A stretch of 64,000 nt of DNA from Actinomyces israelii DSM 43320 (GTDB lineage Bacteria > Actinomycetota > Actinomycetes > Actinomycetales > Actinomycetaceae), in assembly GCF_000711965.1 (NCBI RefSeq), contig NZ_JONS01000014.1, positions 1-64,000 of the forward strand, given 5' to 3'. This document shows, in pieces, positions 44,768-56,073 of the stretch. The notes below the pieces were generated by a model. It was not told the DNA's origin and did no database searches. It worked only from the letters and a program-made list of their open reading frames with translations. Numbering within the stretch: position 1 is the stretch's first letter; each line of letters opens with the position of its first letter. Both the position numbers and the translations under genes were made by a program.

Positions 44768-44912
44768 AATGGCCTCCTCGTGTCTGGACCGCCCCACGAG
44801 GGGGCACGGAACGCCACTCATTTTTGCACACGAGCGGGATCGCGGACCACACGCCCACCAGTTGCACCGGTCACGCGCGCCGCGCGCCCCTCCCGGCCGC
44901 GCCCCCTTCACC

Positions 44913-44944
44913 GAGACCGGCAGTATTCCGGCTCGAGATCGGTA
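44913..44944 (+). repeat. 22-nt-phased GAGAYCGG intergenic repeat, copy 4
   Basis: GAGACCGGCA (44913-44922) and GAGATCGGTA (44935-44944), 22 nt apart, with TATTCCGGCTC just before the second. It lies just past the rsrA stop, upstream of bL37. Confidence 0.65.
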
Positions 44945-44980
44945 GATCTCCGCGACAGGGGCCCGGCGGCTCCGGGATCG

Positions 44981-45316
44981 TCATCCGAGGCGGTAGCGGA
45001 CGACCTGGCTGCGGACCGTCGTCGTGCCATCGGCCGTGGTCGCCGTAGTCGCCGACGTCGTCGCCCGCATGACCGACAGCCGCCCCAGCACCCGGGCGCG
45101 CAGTTCGGGCGGAGCCTGCTCGGCGCAGCGCGACCGCAGGATCTCGCGCAGGTGGGTCTCGGCGTCGGCGATGCGGGAGCAGTGCTCGCAGGTCGCCACG
45201 TGCTCGGCCAGGCGCGCGGTCAGGTCGCCGTCGCACTCGTGGTCGAGGAAGCGCTCCAGGTGCGCGCGAGCCTCCGAGCACGAGCAGCGCTCGTCCTTCT
45301 CATTCGATCCGCCCAT
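44981..45316 (-). CDS. rsrA: Mycothiol-system anti-sigma factor RsrA
   Basis: A protein of 111 residues, the redox-sensitive zinc anti-sigma factor that holds SigR. The ZAS motif is visible: an upstream CSCSEARAHLERFLDHEC and HVATCEHC (HxxxCxxC, about residue 40). Oxidation of the cysteines would release SigR. The start overlaps the sigR stop by one base (TGATG), so both are co-translated. Confidence 0.92.
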   Translation of the reverse strand: MGGSNEKDERCSCSEARAHLERFLDHECDGDLTARLAEHVATCEHCSRIADAETHLREILRSRCAEQAPPELRARVLGRLSVMRATTSATTATTADGTTTVRSQVVRYRLG

Positions 45317-46017
45317 CAGCGGCCCTCCCGAGTCGTGGTGTAGCCCAGCTGACGGGCATGATCGGCCAGGAGCTCGCGCAGCTGGCGACGTCCGCGGTGC
45401 AGACGCGACATGACGGTGCCGATGGGCGTGTCCATGATCTCGGCGATCTCCTTGTAGGAGAAGCCCTCGACATCGGCAAGGTAGACGGCCAGTCGGCGGT
45501 CCTCGCTCAGCTCGGACAAGGCCGCCTTGATCTCCTCGTCGGGCAGCTCGTCCAGAGCGATGTTCTCGGCGCTGGGCAGCCCGGTGGAGTCGTGGGACGC
45601 GGCGCGGTGCAGCTGCCAGTCCTCGACGGCGTCGGCGTCGGACTGCAGCGGCTCGCGCTGCCTCTTGCGATAGGAGTTGATGAAGGTGTTCGTCAGGATC
45701 CGGTACAGCCAGGCCTTGAGATTCGTGCCGGGGCGGTACTGGCGGAAGGAGGCGAAGGCTCTGGCGTAGGCGTCCTGGACCAGGTCCTCGGCGTCGGCCG
45801 GGTTGCGCGTCATCCGCATCGCCGCGCCGTAGAGCTGGTCCAGGTAGGGCAGGGCGTCGGCCTCGAAGCGCGCGGCGCGCTCCTCCTCGGACTCGTCCTC
45901 GGGGGCCCGGTCGAGGTCGCCGGAGCCGTCGGGGTCGATGTCAGTGAGAAGGTCGGTGGCCGCGTCGCCGTCTTCGCGCGGGGCGCCGTCGGGGCGCGAG
46001 TCGTCGGTGTCCGTCAT
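45316..46017 (-). CDS. sigR: RNA polymerase sigma factor SigR/SigH (ECF family)
   Basis: A protein of 233 residues, the oxidative (disulfide) stress sigma factor. Region 2 is at about 60-130 ([21 protein letters not shown] to [19 protein letters not shown]), region 4 at about 165-225 ([36 protein letters not shown]). The N-terminal 50 residues are acidic. The start is ATG 46017 ([10 protein letters not shown]); the frame is open further upstream but not supported. A SigR-type promoter is present at 46261-46287, indicating autoregulation. Confidence 0.93.
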   Translation of the reverse strand: MTDTDDSRPDGAPREDGDAATDLLTDIDPDGSGDLDRAPEDESEEERAARFEADALPYLDQLYGAAMRMTRNPADAEDLVQDAYARAFASFRQYRPGTNLKAWLYRILTNTFINSYRKRQREPLQSDADAVEDWQLHRAASHDSTGLPSAENIALDELPDEEIKAALSELSEDRRLAVYLADVEGFSYKEIAEIMDTPIGTVMSRLHRGRRQLRELLADHARQLGYTTTREGR

Positions 46018-46513
46018 CGTCCACGAGCCTAACGCCCCTGGGCACCCGCGCCCGCAATCGGCGCCGCTCAGAGCGCTCGGCCGGCCCCGGCGGACGTCCC
46101 CGCCCTGCGCGCCGGCACGCGGATGACGCTCCGAAGGTGTCGATCGGTCTCCTCGGCGCCGCGGCCCGCCCACCGGCGCGCGGGTGCGAGACGGGCCCGC
46201 GCGGTACGACGCCGTCGGGCCGGGCGGTCTGATCGGCAGTTTCGCAGTCACGTCCTGACCAACAGGCGGGCACCCCGGTTTCATTCCCCGCCCGGTCGGC
46301 GCGGCGTCCGCCCCGGCCGCCCCCCGGCAGGCGTGCGGCCCGGGGCCGCCCCAGGCGCCCCCGGGCCGTCCGCCCCGGACGCGCCGGCAGGTCATTGCGC
46401 CTTCCCTCCATAGGCCGGTGCACCGCTCCGCGCTTTCTGGTAGCCTCTCCTTCACCGGGCTTGTTCCTTCTTCTCATATCCTCTTCTCTTCTTCGCGGAA
46501 CCAGGCAGATCTC
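46018..46513. other. Divergent gap between sigR and the Ser/Thr kinase gene
   Basis: 496 bp without a credible gene. It contains the SigR-type promoter (46261-46287) and, on the kinase side, an extended -10-like TGGTAGCCT (46438-46446) 68 bp before the kinase ATG. Confidence 0.4.
46261..46287 (-). promoter_or_regulatory. SigR-type promoter upstream of sigR
   Basis: On the minus strand GGAAT (46283-46287) and GTT (46261-46263) are 19 nt apart; the SigR/SigH consensus is GGAAT-N18-GTT. The transcript would have a leader of about 240 nt. Confidence 0.5.
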
Positions 46514-48100
46514 ATGACAGAATCTCCATCTTCTCAGTACCTCGGCAGCACCTATATACTGGATGAGCAGATCGGTTCAGGGGCTCAGGGAGAAGTCTGG
46601 AAAGGCCACTCGAAAGATTCTCCGCGGCCGCTCGCATTCAAGGTGCTGCACAAGTCCATAACCGCCGAGAGCAGTGTCATAGACGCGTTCCTCAAGGAGC
46701 GAAGCGCTCTTAAGAGGGCCGCGGGCCCGAACGTCATCGAGGTGCACGACATCGTCGTCGAGCGGAATACGCTCGGACTCGTCATGGACTACGTAGACGG
46801 CGGCAGCCTTCGGGACACCATCAAATCGCGCGGCGCCCTGCCCCCCCAAGAGGTCGCCTGGCTGGGGGCCCAGATATCGGCAGGAATCGCAGCCGTGCAC
46901 AATGCCGGAGTGGTCCACCGGGACATCAAGCCCGAGAATATTCTCATGGACTCCTCCACATCCCCCGAGACACCGAAGATCGTGGACTTCGGTGTCGCAT
47001 CCATCTGCGACTCGGCGGTGCTGACGCGCACCGCCGTAGGCGCGGGGACGCCGCTGTACATGGCGCCGGAGGTGAACGGCGGAGCCCGCCCGTCCTTCGC
47101 CATGGACGTCTACTCCCTGGGAATCATACTGTACGAGCTGTCGTGCGGAGTCACCCCTTTCAGCGGAACCTACAACTACGTCATCGCTGCCCAGATCCTC
47201 ATGGCGCCCGTGCGCCCCGAGGGGATCCCCGACTCGCTGTGGGACCTCATCAGCAAGATGCTGGACAAGAACCCGACGGCACGTCCCAGCATAAACGAGG
47301 CGCAGCACGCCCTGAAGTACCTGTCAATCGCACTGTCGGGAATTCCCGCAGCCCCCACCCTGTCATCCTCGCCCTGCGCGCCGGATTCCTCTCCCCCGCC
47401 CGCGCCGCCGCAGAAGAATGCCGCGCCCGCGCCTCAGATCCCTCAGACCCCGGAGGTCGCCGAGACCATTACCACGTTAAGCCCTCCGGCGCCGCCGCCC
47501 CAGCCCGGCACCCAGCCCGCATACCCCAGGTATCCGGAGCGCCGCGCTCCCGCGCCGCCACCGCCACCACGTCCGCACAAGCGCTCATCATCGCTGCCGA
47601 TCGCCGTGGCCACGGTGAGCATCCTGGCGATCGCCGGCTCCGTCGGGGCCTCCGCCTACATCTACACCCACCCGTCTCACAACGGCGTCGGGGCGACGGG
47701 CGCCGCATCGCAGGAGGGCGTCGGGGCGCCCGCGGACGGCGACGGCGTCGCAAACGACAGGAGCACCGTCGCAACGTCATTCGTCGAGTCGCTCAAGCAG
47801 TCCGACGAGACCAGCATATGGCGCCAGACGACTCCTCAGGCGCGTCAGCAGCTGGAGGACCCGTCACCGGCCGCCGGCTACCAGACGGCTCGCGACTACA
47901 TCGTCCACAACGCGTCGGCGGGCTACAGCATCAATACCTGCATGAACAATGCCGACGCGACGGCAGCCGGAATCCAGGTGGCCGAGAACCAGGTTGCCTG
48001 CCGGATCGACTTCTCGTGTCAGGCGAGCTGCCCCACCCCCTTCGTGGTCCTGGAGGCGGAGGGAAACAAGGTGGACTCCATCAGCTTCATCGACCGCTAG
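46514..48100 (+). CDS. Membrane Ser/Thr protein kinase
   Basis: A protein of 528 residues. The kinase domain (about 12-275) has the ATP loop GSGAQGEVWKG, the Lys in AFKVL, VVHRDIKPEN (catalytic Asp), VDFGVAS and YMAPEV, so it should be active. A Pro/Ala-rich linker (about 280-355) and one membrane segment (PIAVATVSILAIAGSVGASA, about 362-383) follow. The outer domain of about 140 residues has four cysteines (NTC, VAC, FSC, ASC) and no PASTA repeats. The start is ATG 46514; ATG 46418 would add an unlikely leader. AT-richer codons than next door. The lipoprotein gene follows in the same direction. Confidence 0.88.
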   Translation: MTESPSSQYLGSTYILDEQIGSGAQGEVWKGHSKDSPRPLAFKVLHKSITAESSVIDAFLKERSALKRAAGPNVIEVHDIVVERNTLGLVMDYVDGGSLRDTIKSRGALPPQEVAWLGAQISAGIAAVHNAGVVHRDIKPENILMDSSTSPETPKIVDFGVASICDSAVLTRTAVGAGTPLYMAPEVNGGARPSFAMDVYSLGIILYELSCGVTPFSGTYNYVIAAQILMAPVRPEGIPDSLWDLISKMLDKNPTARPSINEAQHALKYLSIALSGIPAAPTLSSSPCAPDSSPPPAPPQKNAAPAPQIPQTPEVAETITTLSPPAPPPQPGTQPAYPRYPERRAPAPPPPPRPHKRSSSLPIAVATVSILAIAGSVGASAYIYTHPSHNGVGATGAASQEGVGAPADGDGVANDRSTVATSFVESLKQSDETSIWRQTTPQARQQLEDPSPAAGYQTARDYIVHNASAGYSINTCMNNADATAAGIQVAENQVACRIDFSCQASCPTPFVVLEAEGNKVDSISFIDR

Positions 48101-48211
48101 GAGGCGCCTGAGCAGCAGCCGACCCCCGGCCACCGCCTCACTCATCCATCACTTTTGCCGCATTCTCACGTCCTTATCACCGTCCGCACTCTCGTGTGAG
48201 GATCGAGCCCC

Positions 48212-48898
48212 ATGCACCCACGCCCTCGCCACGTCCTCTCAACCGCCTGCATTGCGACTGCACTCGCCCTGACCGGTGCCTGCTCGTGGGGTGGGAGCGC
48301 CGACAGCGCCCCGACCGAGGAGCCGGCGGACTCCTCCTCGGGAACCGCGGCCGGTGCGGCCTCCGGCGGAGCGAGCCCCTCCGGCGCCGAAACGCTGGAC
48401 CCGCTGGCGCAGGACGCCCCGGGCGCTCCGGATCTGAGGGGCGCGCGCCTGCCCCTTCCCAAGGGGTGCATCGCCGACGACGGCACGACGGCGTCGTTCG
48501 CGAACAGCTATGCGTCGGCTCAGGACTCCACTGGCACGACGGCGTTCGCCTTCCTCCGGCATCCCACCATCGTCATGAGCACGAGCGCGGGCCCCCTCAC
48601 CCTGGTCCCGCTCGAGTGCCACCGCGGGGGCACCGACCTCTTCCACACGGACATCGCGGCCTACACGGAGACCCTGTCCCTGGCGGGCAGCATCAGTCTC
48701 CGCGATATCGACTCGGGAGCCGAGGCGGGCATGATCGCATCAATCACGACATCAGAGGGCGCCGCCCACCTCGAGTGGGTCAATCAGGAGGTCAGCGGGG
48801 ACCGCCAGTGCCACCTGTGCTTCACGGGGATCGGCTCCGCCGATCTGTCGTGGAAGGGAAACGGGTTCACGGCGAGCGGGCTCAGAACGACCCGTTGA
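48212..48898 (+). CDS. Putative lipoprotein
   Basis: A protein of 228 residues. It has an N-terminal signal with lipobox LTGAC (lipid-bearing Cys about 24), a Ser/Ala/Gly linker to about residue 70, then a domain of about 150 residues with four further cysteines (KGC, LEC, RQCHLC), probably disulfide-bonded outside the membrane. The fold is not recognised. Starts 111 bp after the kinase gene, with GAGGA upstream. Its cysteine-rich outer domain and that of the kinase may be functionally linked (inference). Confidence 0.75.
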   Translation: MHPRPRHVLSTACIATALALTGACSWGGSADSAPTEEPADSSSGTAAGAASGGASPSGAETLDPLAQDAPGAPDLRGARLPLPKGCIADDGTTASFANSYASAQDSTGTTAFAFLRHPTIVMSTSAGPLTLVPLECHRGGTDLFHTDIAAYTETLSLAGSISLRDIDSGAEAGMIASITTSEGAAHLEWVNQEVSGDRQCHLCFTGIGSADLSWKGNGFTASGLRTTR

Positions 48899-49060
48899 CC
48901 ACCGGCATCCGACCCACCGCCCTGCACGAGGCGCCGTCTCCCCGCGCCCGCCCGCAGGCCCGGCGCCCTCCCGACGGGTACTCGGCGGGAGCCCGGAGTC
49001 GGCCGGCGGACATGCGGCGAGAACCTGGCCGCGAGCGCTCCCGTGGGCCAGGATGGTGTC

Positions 49061-49555
49061 ATGAACATTCTGCGCGCCTTCGCCCGCCCGATGCTCGCCG
49101 CGTCCTTCGTCCTGGACGGGATCGATGCCCTCACCCGGCCCGCGCGCCACGTGGAGCGCTTCGAGAAGGTCTCACCGCTGCTGGAGAAGGCGGGCCTGCC
49201 GCCGGTGCTCACCTCGGACGCCCGCATGCTCACCAGGGCCTGCGGTGCGGTGAGTGTCGCCGCCGGACTGGGCCTGGCGACGAGCCGAGCCCCGCGCACC
49301 TGCGCGACCGTGCTGGCGGCCCTCAACCTTCCCCTGACCCTGATCAACAACCCGGTGTGGGCGGTCAAGGGCGCGCAGGCGCGCAAGGAGGCCCTGTCGG
49401 GCCTGGCCCGCGGCGGCGCGGTCGGGGCCGGGCTCCTGCTGGCCGCCGTCGACCGGGAGGGTCGTCCGTCCCTGACCTGGCGGTTCGAGAACCATAAACG
49501 GCAGCGCAAGGCGATCGCCGCGGCCTGGGTGGCCGGGCGCGCCAGCCGCGCCTGA
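49061..49555 (+). CDS. DoxX family membrane protein
   Basis: A protein of 164 residues. It begins with the DoxX pattern [20 protein letters not shown] and shows three to four hydrophobic stretches ([47 protein letters not shown]). DoxX proteins are small membrane proteins linked to redox balance in some bacteria. The start is ATG 49061 with AGGAT upstream. A strong hairpin follows. Confidence 0.82.
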   Translation: MNILRAFARPMLAASFVLDGIDALTRPARHVERFEKVSPLLEKAGLPPVLTSDARMLTRACGAVSVAAGLGLATSRAPRTCATVLAALNLPLTLINNPVWAVKGAQARKEALSGLARGGAVGAGLLLAAVDREGRPSLTWRFENHKRQRKAIAAAWVAGRASRA

Positions 49556-49562
49556 CGGGCGG

Positions 49563-49586
49563 CGCACGGGGCGCGCGCCCCGTGCG
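49563..49586 (+). terminator. Hairpin downstream of the DoxX-like gene
   Basis: A perfect 10-bp stem CGCACGGGGC / GCCCCGTGCG with GCGC loop, 8 nt past the stop. No U-tract. Confidence 0.6.
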
Positions 49587-49647
49587 GGCTCGATCGTCTA
49601 GGGTGAGCGCGTACAGCGCCACCGGGCCATCAGCGAAGGACATGTGC

Positions 49648-51867
<2,220 letters not shown>

Positions 51868-51894
51868 GGCGGGCGCTCCTGGCACGATAGGCGC

Positions 51895-53361
51895 ATGAGC
51901 ACGTCCCCCGCCGGGCCCTGGCCCGCCCCGGCCGCCCGCGGCCCCCTGGAGGCGACCGTCGCCCTGCCGGGCTCCAAGTCGCTGACCGCCCGCGCCCTCC
52001 TGCTGGCCGCGGTGGCCGAGGGCCCGACGACGCTGACCGGGGTGCTGCGCTCTCGCGACACCGAGCTCATGGAGGCGGCCCTGACCGCGCTCGGCGCCCG
52101 CTTCGAACGGCTCGACGGGGAGGCGACCCGCCTGCGCGTCCGCCCCGCCCCGCTGCCCCTGCACGTGGAGGCCGGCCCCGACGGCGTCGGCCGCATCGAC
52201 TGCGGCCTGGCCGGGACCGTCATGCGCTTCGTCCCGCCGCTGGCGGCGCTCGCGGACGCGCCCGTCGTCTTCGACGGCGATGAGGCCGCCCGCAACCGCC
52301 CGCTCGGTCCGCTGCTGGACGCCCTGGCGGGGCTGGGCGCCGAGGTGGCCTGTCTGGGCGAGCCGGGCCGTCTGCCCGTGCGCGTGGGCCCCGGCGGCGG
52401 CGCCCTGGCAGGGCCGGCCGACCCCGCGCGCCCCGAGCGGCCGCACCGGGTGGGCGTGGACGCCTCCGGCTCCTCCCAGCTCCTGTCGGCCCTGCTGCTC
52501 GCCGCCCCCCTGCTGCCCGGCGGGCTCGCCGTCACCGCCGTCGGGCGCGTCCCCTCCCTGCCGCACGTGGCCATGACGGTGGCCGCCCTGCGCGAGCGCG
52601 GCATCGTCGTTGACGAACCCGAGGAGCCGGACGCCACTGCCGCGGGCTCCGGGGGCGGGCGCACGTGGACCGTCCACCCGGGGCGCCCCCGCGGCGGGGA
52701 GTCGAGCATCGAGCCGGACCTGTCCAACGCCGGGGTCTTCCTGGCGGCGGCGCTGGTCGCGGGCGGCGAGGTGGGTGTCCCGCACTGGCCCGCCCCCACG
52801 ACCCAGGGCGGCGACTCCTGGCGCGAGCTGCTGGTGCGCCTGGGCGGCGAGGTCGAGCTGCGCGCCAGGGCCGACGGCTCGCGCACCCTCGTGGCGCACG
52901 GGTCGGGCGCGGGCGGCCTGCGGGGCATCGACGCGGACCTGTCCGCCGTCGGCGAGCTCGCGCCCGCCGTGGCGGCCCTGGCGCTGCTGGCCTCCGCCAA
53001 CGGGCGCGCCTCCCGCCTGACCGGCATCGCCCACCTGCGCGGCCACGAGACCGACCGCCTGGCGGCCCTGGTCGCCGAGATCACCCGGGTCGGCGGCGTC
53101 GCCCGGCAGGCCGACGACGGCCTGGCCATCGACGCCCTGCCCGCGGGCTGGCGGCTGCGCCCGGCGCTCATGCGCTCCTACGGCGACCACCGCATGGCCG
53201 CCTTCGCCGCCCTGGTCGGGCTGGGCGTGCCCGGCACCGAGCTCGACGACGTCGCGTGCACCTCCAAGACCCTCCCGGGCTTCCCGGCCCTGTGGGCGGG
53301 CATGCTGAGCCGGGGGCCGCAGGAGCAGCGGAAGCCGGGCCGGGAAGGCGGAGCCCGGTGA
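51895..53361 (+). CDS. aroA: 3-phosphoshikimate 1-carboxyvinyltransferase (EPSP synthase)
   Basis: A protein of 488 residues that joins shikimate 3-phosphate and phosphoenolpyruvate in the chorismate pathway. Motifs: LPGSKSLTARALLLAAVA (phosphate binding, about 24-41), DCGLAGTVMRFVPPLAAL, SGSSQLLSALLL-type (ASGSSQLLSALLL), and the C-terminal YGDHRMAAFAALVGL with catalytic residues. An insertion with Gly/Ala/Pro (EEPDATAAGSGGG) lengthens the middle. The start is ATG 51895, 27 bp after icd. The stop overlaps the rsgA GTG (GTGA). Confidence 0.96.
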   Translation: MSTSPAGPWPAPAARGPLEATVALPGSKSLTARALLLAAVAEGPTTLTGVLRSRDTELMEAALTALGARFERLDGEATRLRVRPAPLPLHVEAGPDGVGRIDCGLAGTVMRFVPPLAALADAPVVFDGDEAARNRPLGPLLDALAGLGAEVACLGEPGRLPVRVGPGGGALAGPADPARPERPHRVGVDASGSSQLLSALLLAAPLLPGGLAVTAVGRVPSLPHVAMTVAALRERGIVVDEPEEPDATAAGSGGGRTWTVHPGRPRGGESSIEPDLSNAGVFLAAALVAGGEVGVPHWPAPTTQGGDSWRELLVRLGGEVELRARADGSRTLVAHGSGAGGLRGIDADLSAVGELAPAVAALALLASANGRASRLTGIAHLRGHETDRLAALVAEITRVGGVARQADDGLAIDALPAGWRLRPALMRSYGDHRMAAFAALVGLGVPGTELDDVACTSKTLPGFPALWAGMLSRGPQEQRKPGREGGAR

Positions 53362-54446
53362 CGCGCCGGCGCGACATCGGCACCGACGACCCGCGGGTGC
53401 GGGTGCGGCCCGGCCGCGGCTCGCGCCCGCGCACCAAGCGGCGCCCCGCCCACGACGACGCCGTCGTCGGCACGGTGATCCGCATCGATCGCGGCCACTA
53501 CCGCATCCGCCTGGCCGACCCCGCCCTGACCGGGGACGGGACCGGCGACATCACGGCCATGAAGGCGCGCGAGCTGGGGCGGGGCAGGGTCGTTGTCGGG
53601 GACCGGGTCGCCGTCGTCGGGGACGTCTCCGGCCGCAGGGGCACGCTGGCCCGCATGGTGCGCATCCAGGAGCGCCGCACGCTGCTGCGCCGCTCCGCCG
53701 AGGACGGGGACGCCGCGGGCAGCGAGCGGCCCGTGGTGGCCAACGCCGACCTGCTCGTCATCGTCACCGCGGTGGCCGACCCGGCGCCGCGCCCGCGCAT
53801 GATCGACCGCTACCTCGTGGCCGCCTACGACGCCGGCATGGAGCCGCTGCTGGTGCTGACCAAGTCCGACCTGGCCGACGCCGGCCCCCTCCTGGACCTC
53901 TACGGGCCGCTCGGGGTGCGCTCGGTGGCGACCCGCCTGGGCCCCTCCGACCGCGAGGACGCCCCGGAGGCGGGCGGCGGAGTCCGGGCCGTGCGCGAGG
54001 CGATCACCGGGCGGGTCTCGGTGCTCGTCGGCCACTCGGGGGTGGGCAAGTCGACGCTCATCAATGCGCTGGTGCCCGGCGCGCACAGGGCCACCGGCCG
54101 CGTCAACGAGGTGACCGGACGCGGGCGGCACACCTCCGCATCCCTTCAGGCCCTGGAGCTGCCCGGCGGCGGCTGGGTGATCGACACCCCGGGCGTGCGC
54201 TCCTTCGGCGTCGCCCACGTGGGCAGCGCCGACGTCCTGCGCGGCTTCCCCGACCTGGCGGAGGTCGCCCGGGACTGCCCGCGCGGGTGCACGCACGAGG
54301 CCGGCGCCCTGGACTGCGCCCTGGACGAGTGGGCCGGCGCGGGACCGGCCCAGGCGCGCCGGGCGCGGGTGGAGTCCTTCCGGCGCCTGCTCGCCCCGTC
54401 CCTGGAGGCGGAGGACCCGACCCTGCCGGCCGGCCCGGGGCGCTGA
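53358..54446 (+). CDS. rsgA: Ribosome small subunit-dependent GTPase RsgA
   Basis: A protein of 362 residues that helps mature the 30S subunit. Order: a basic N-terminal tail (residues 1-35), OB-fold (VGTVIRIDRGHYRIRL), then the circularly permuted GTPase with LTKSDLAD (G4), GHSGVGKSTLIN (G1, about 228), TPGVRSF (G3), and a zinc-binding CPRGCTHEAGALDC end. The start is GTG 53358, overlapping the aroA stop; aroA-rsgA is a usual actinobacterial pair. Confidence 0.95.
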   Translation: MTRRRDIGTDDPRVRVRPGRGSRPRTKRRPAHDDAVVGTVIRIDRGHYRIRLADPALTGDGTGDITAMKARELGRGRVVVGDRVAVVGDVSGRRGTLARMVRIQERRTLLRRSAEDGDAAGSERPVVANADLLVIVTAVADPAPRPRMIDRYLVAAYDAGMEPLLVLTKSDLADAGPLLDLYGPLGVRSVATRLGPSDREDAPEAGGGVRAVREAITGRVSVLVGHSGVGKSTLINALVPGAHRATGRVNEVTGRGRHTSASLQALELPGGGWVIDTPGVRSFGVAHVGSADVLRGFPDLAEVARDCPRGCTHEAGALDCALDEWAGAGPAQARRARVESFRRLLAPSLEAEDPTLPAGPGR

Positions 54447-54472
54447 GCCGGCGGCCCCGCGCCCCGGGCCGG
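54430..54472. terminator. Bidirectional hairpin between rsgA and the aminotransferase gene
   Basis: A perfect 13-bp stem (arms 54430-54442 and 54460-54472) with a 17-nt loop containing the rsgA stop. It lies between convergent genes and can act on both strands. Confidence 0.55.
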
Positions 54473-54494
54473 AGGAGGACCGGCCGGGAGGCGG

Positions 54495-55862
54495 TCAGGA
54501 GGTGATCGCCTCGGCGAGCTCCTCGAAGCAGTCGACGTAGGCGTCGATGGCCTCGTCGGTGTGGGTGACCGACAGGGTCCACTCCTCCTCGCGGCCGGGC
54601 GTCATGAAGATGCCGCGGTTCATGTTGAACAGCCAGGCCAGGTCGGACAGGGCCTCGTTCTGGTGCTCCTTGAAGGTCTCGTAGTCGATGACCTTCTTCG
54701 GGGAGAAGGTGACGCAGCCCTTGCCGCCGACGCCGACGGCGTAGCCGGGCAGGTCGTAGGCCTCGATGACGCGGTTGCAGCCCGCCAGGATGCGGTCGTT
54801 GAGGTGGTCGAGGTGCTCGTAGGCCTCCGGGGTGAGGACCTGCTCGAGGTTGGCGCGCACGGCCGCCATGACGAGCGGGTTGCCGTTGTAGGTGCCCACC
54901 TGGTAGACGGAGTGGTCCTCGACGACGCTCATGACCTCCTCGGTGCCGCCGATGGCGCCCGAGGGCAGGCCGCCGCCCAGGGCCTTGGCCATGGTGACCA
55001 GGTCCGGCGTGACGCCGAAGCGCTTGGTGGCGCCGCCCGGCCCGATGCACAGGCCGGTCTTGACCTCGTCGAAGATGAGGACGACGCCGTGGCGCTCGGT
55101 GATCTCGCGGACCGCCTCGAGGTAGCCGGGCTCGGGCAGGACGACGCCGAGGTTCATCATGGCGGGCTCCATAATGACGCAGGCGGGCTTGCGACCCTCC
55201 GCCTCGAGCTGGATGATGCGCTGCTCCATGGACCGGGCGTCGTTGAAGTGCACCGGGACGGTCATGCGGACGACGGCGTCCGGGATGCCGGCGCCGTAGG
55301 ACAGGGAGGCGGGCGCGTCGTGGTCGCCGATCTGGTCGTAGGGCACGCCGATGGAGACCATGACGGTGTCGTGGTGGCCGTGGTAGGAGCCGAAGATCTT
55401 CATCACCGTGTCGCGGCCCGTGTAGGCGCGGGCGATGCGGATCGCGTCCATGGTGGACTCCGACCCGGAGTTCGTGTAGCGCCACTTGGGCAGGCCCCAG
55501 CGCTCGGCGAGGTTGTCGCCGACGACGACGGCGTCCTCCGTGGGCGCCGCGAAGTGGGTGCCCAGGGCGTAGCGCTCGCCCACCGCCCGGCCGATGACCG
55601 GGTGCGCGTGCCCCTGGAGCATCGAGCCGAAGCCGTTGTGGAAGTCCCACATCTCGTTGCCGTCCACGTCCCAGACCCTGGGTCCCTGGCCGCGCTCGAG
55701 GTAGATGGGCCACGGGTCGCGCAGCTGGTAGGAGGAGGCCACGCCTCCGGCCAGGTGCTCGCTGGCGCGCTCGTACATGCGCTGCGATCCGCGGGTGCGC
55801 TCGTTGAGGCGCCTGCCCTCGGACTCGGTCAGCTCGGCGACGCGCTCCATGTTGATGCTCAT
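54495..55862 (-). CDS. Class III aminotransferase (glutamate-1-semialdehyde aminomutase-like)
   Basis: A PLP-dependent enzyme of 455 residues. Motifs: YTNSGSESTMDAIRIARAYT (about 130), SYHGHHD, IFDEVKTG (PLP ring Asp) and TMAKALGGGLPSG (PLP Lys about 290). The sequence is of HemL type, but there are no haem genes nearby; the setting among permease, aldehyde dehydrogenase and gabT/gabD suggests an omega-aminotransferase for an amine or amino acid. The start is ATG 55862 with GAAGGAG upstream. The gap to the permease gene is 211 bp, with a possible own promoter. Confidence 0.85.
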   Translation of the reverse strand: MSINMERVAELTESEGRRLNERTRGSQRMYERASEHLAGGVASSYQLRDPWPIYLERGQGPRVWDVDGNEMWDFHNGFGSMLQGHAHPVIGRAVGERYALGTHFAAPTEDAVVVGDNLAERWGLPKWRYTNSGSESTMDAIRIARAYTGRDTVMKIFGSYHGHHDTVMVSIGVPYDQIGDHDAPASLSYGAGIPDAVVRMTVPVHFNDARSMEQRIIQLEAEGRKPACVIMEPAMMNLGVVLPEPGYLEAVREITERHGVVLIFDEVKTGLCIGPGGATKRFGVTPDLVTMAKALGGGLPSGAIGGTEEVMSVVEDHSVYQVGTYNGNPLVMAAVRANLEQVLTPEAYEHLDHLNDRILAGCNRVIEAYDLPGYAVGVGGKGCVTFSPKKVIDYETFKEHQNEALSDLAWLFNMNRGIFMTPGREEEWTLSVTHTDEAIDAYVDCFEELAEAITS

Positions 55863-56073
55863 TGCTCTTTCTCCTTCGTGTGGGCCGGCCTGGCGTCCAC
55901 GCTGTCTTGTGCTGGTTGCATCGGCCCTGCTCGCCGGCCTGGCGCGGTCAGGGGGTTATTGGGGAAGTAGATGGCGAAGTATTCGTGAAGTACTGGCGAG
56001 GTACCGTGGATACGCGTGAGTCGCGCGAGGACGTGCGGTGCGCCGGCGCGCGGCCGGCGCCGACCGCGGTCAG

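Noticed and set aside
46567-46576. AGATCGGTTC inside the kinase gene as a repeat copy
   Set aside because: Codes for the conserved kinase loop (EQIGSG) and has no phased partner.
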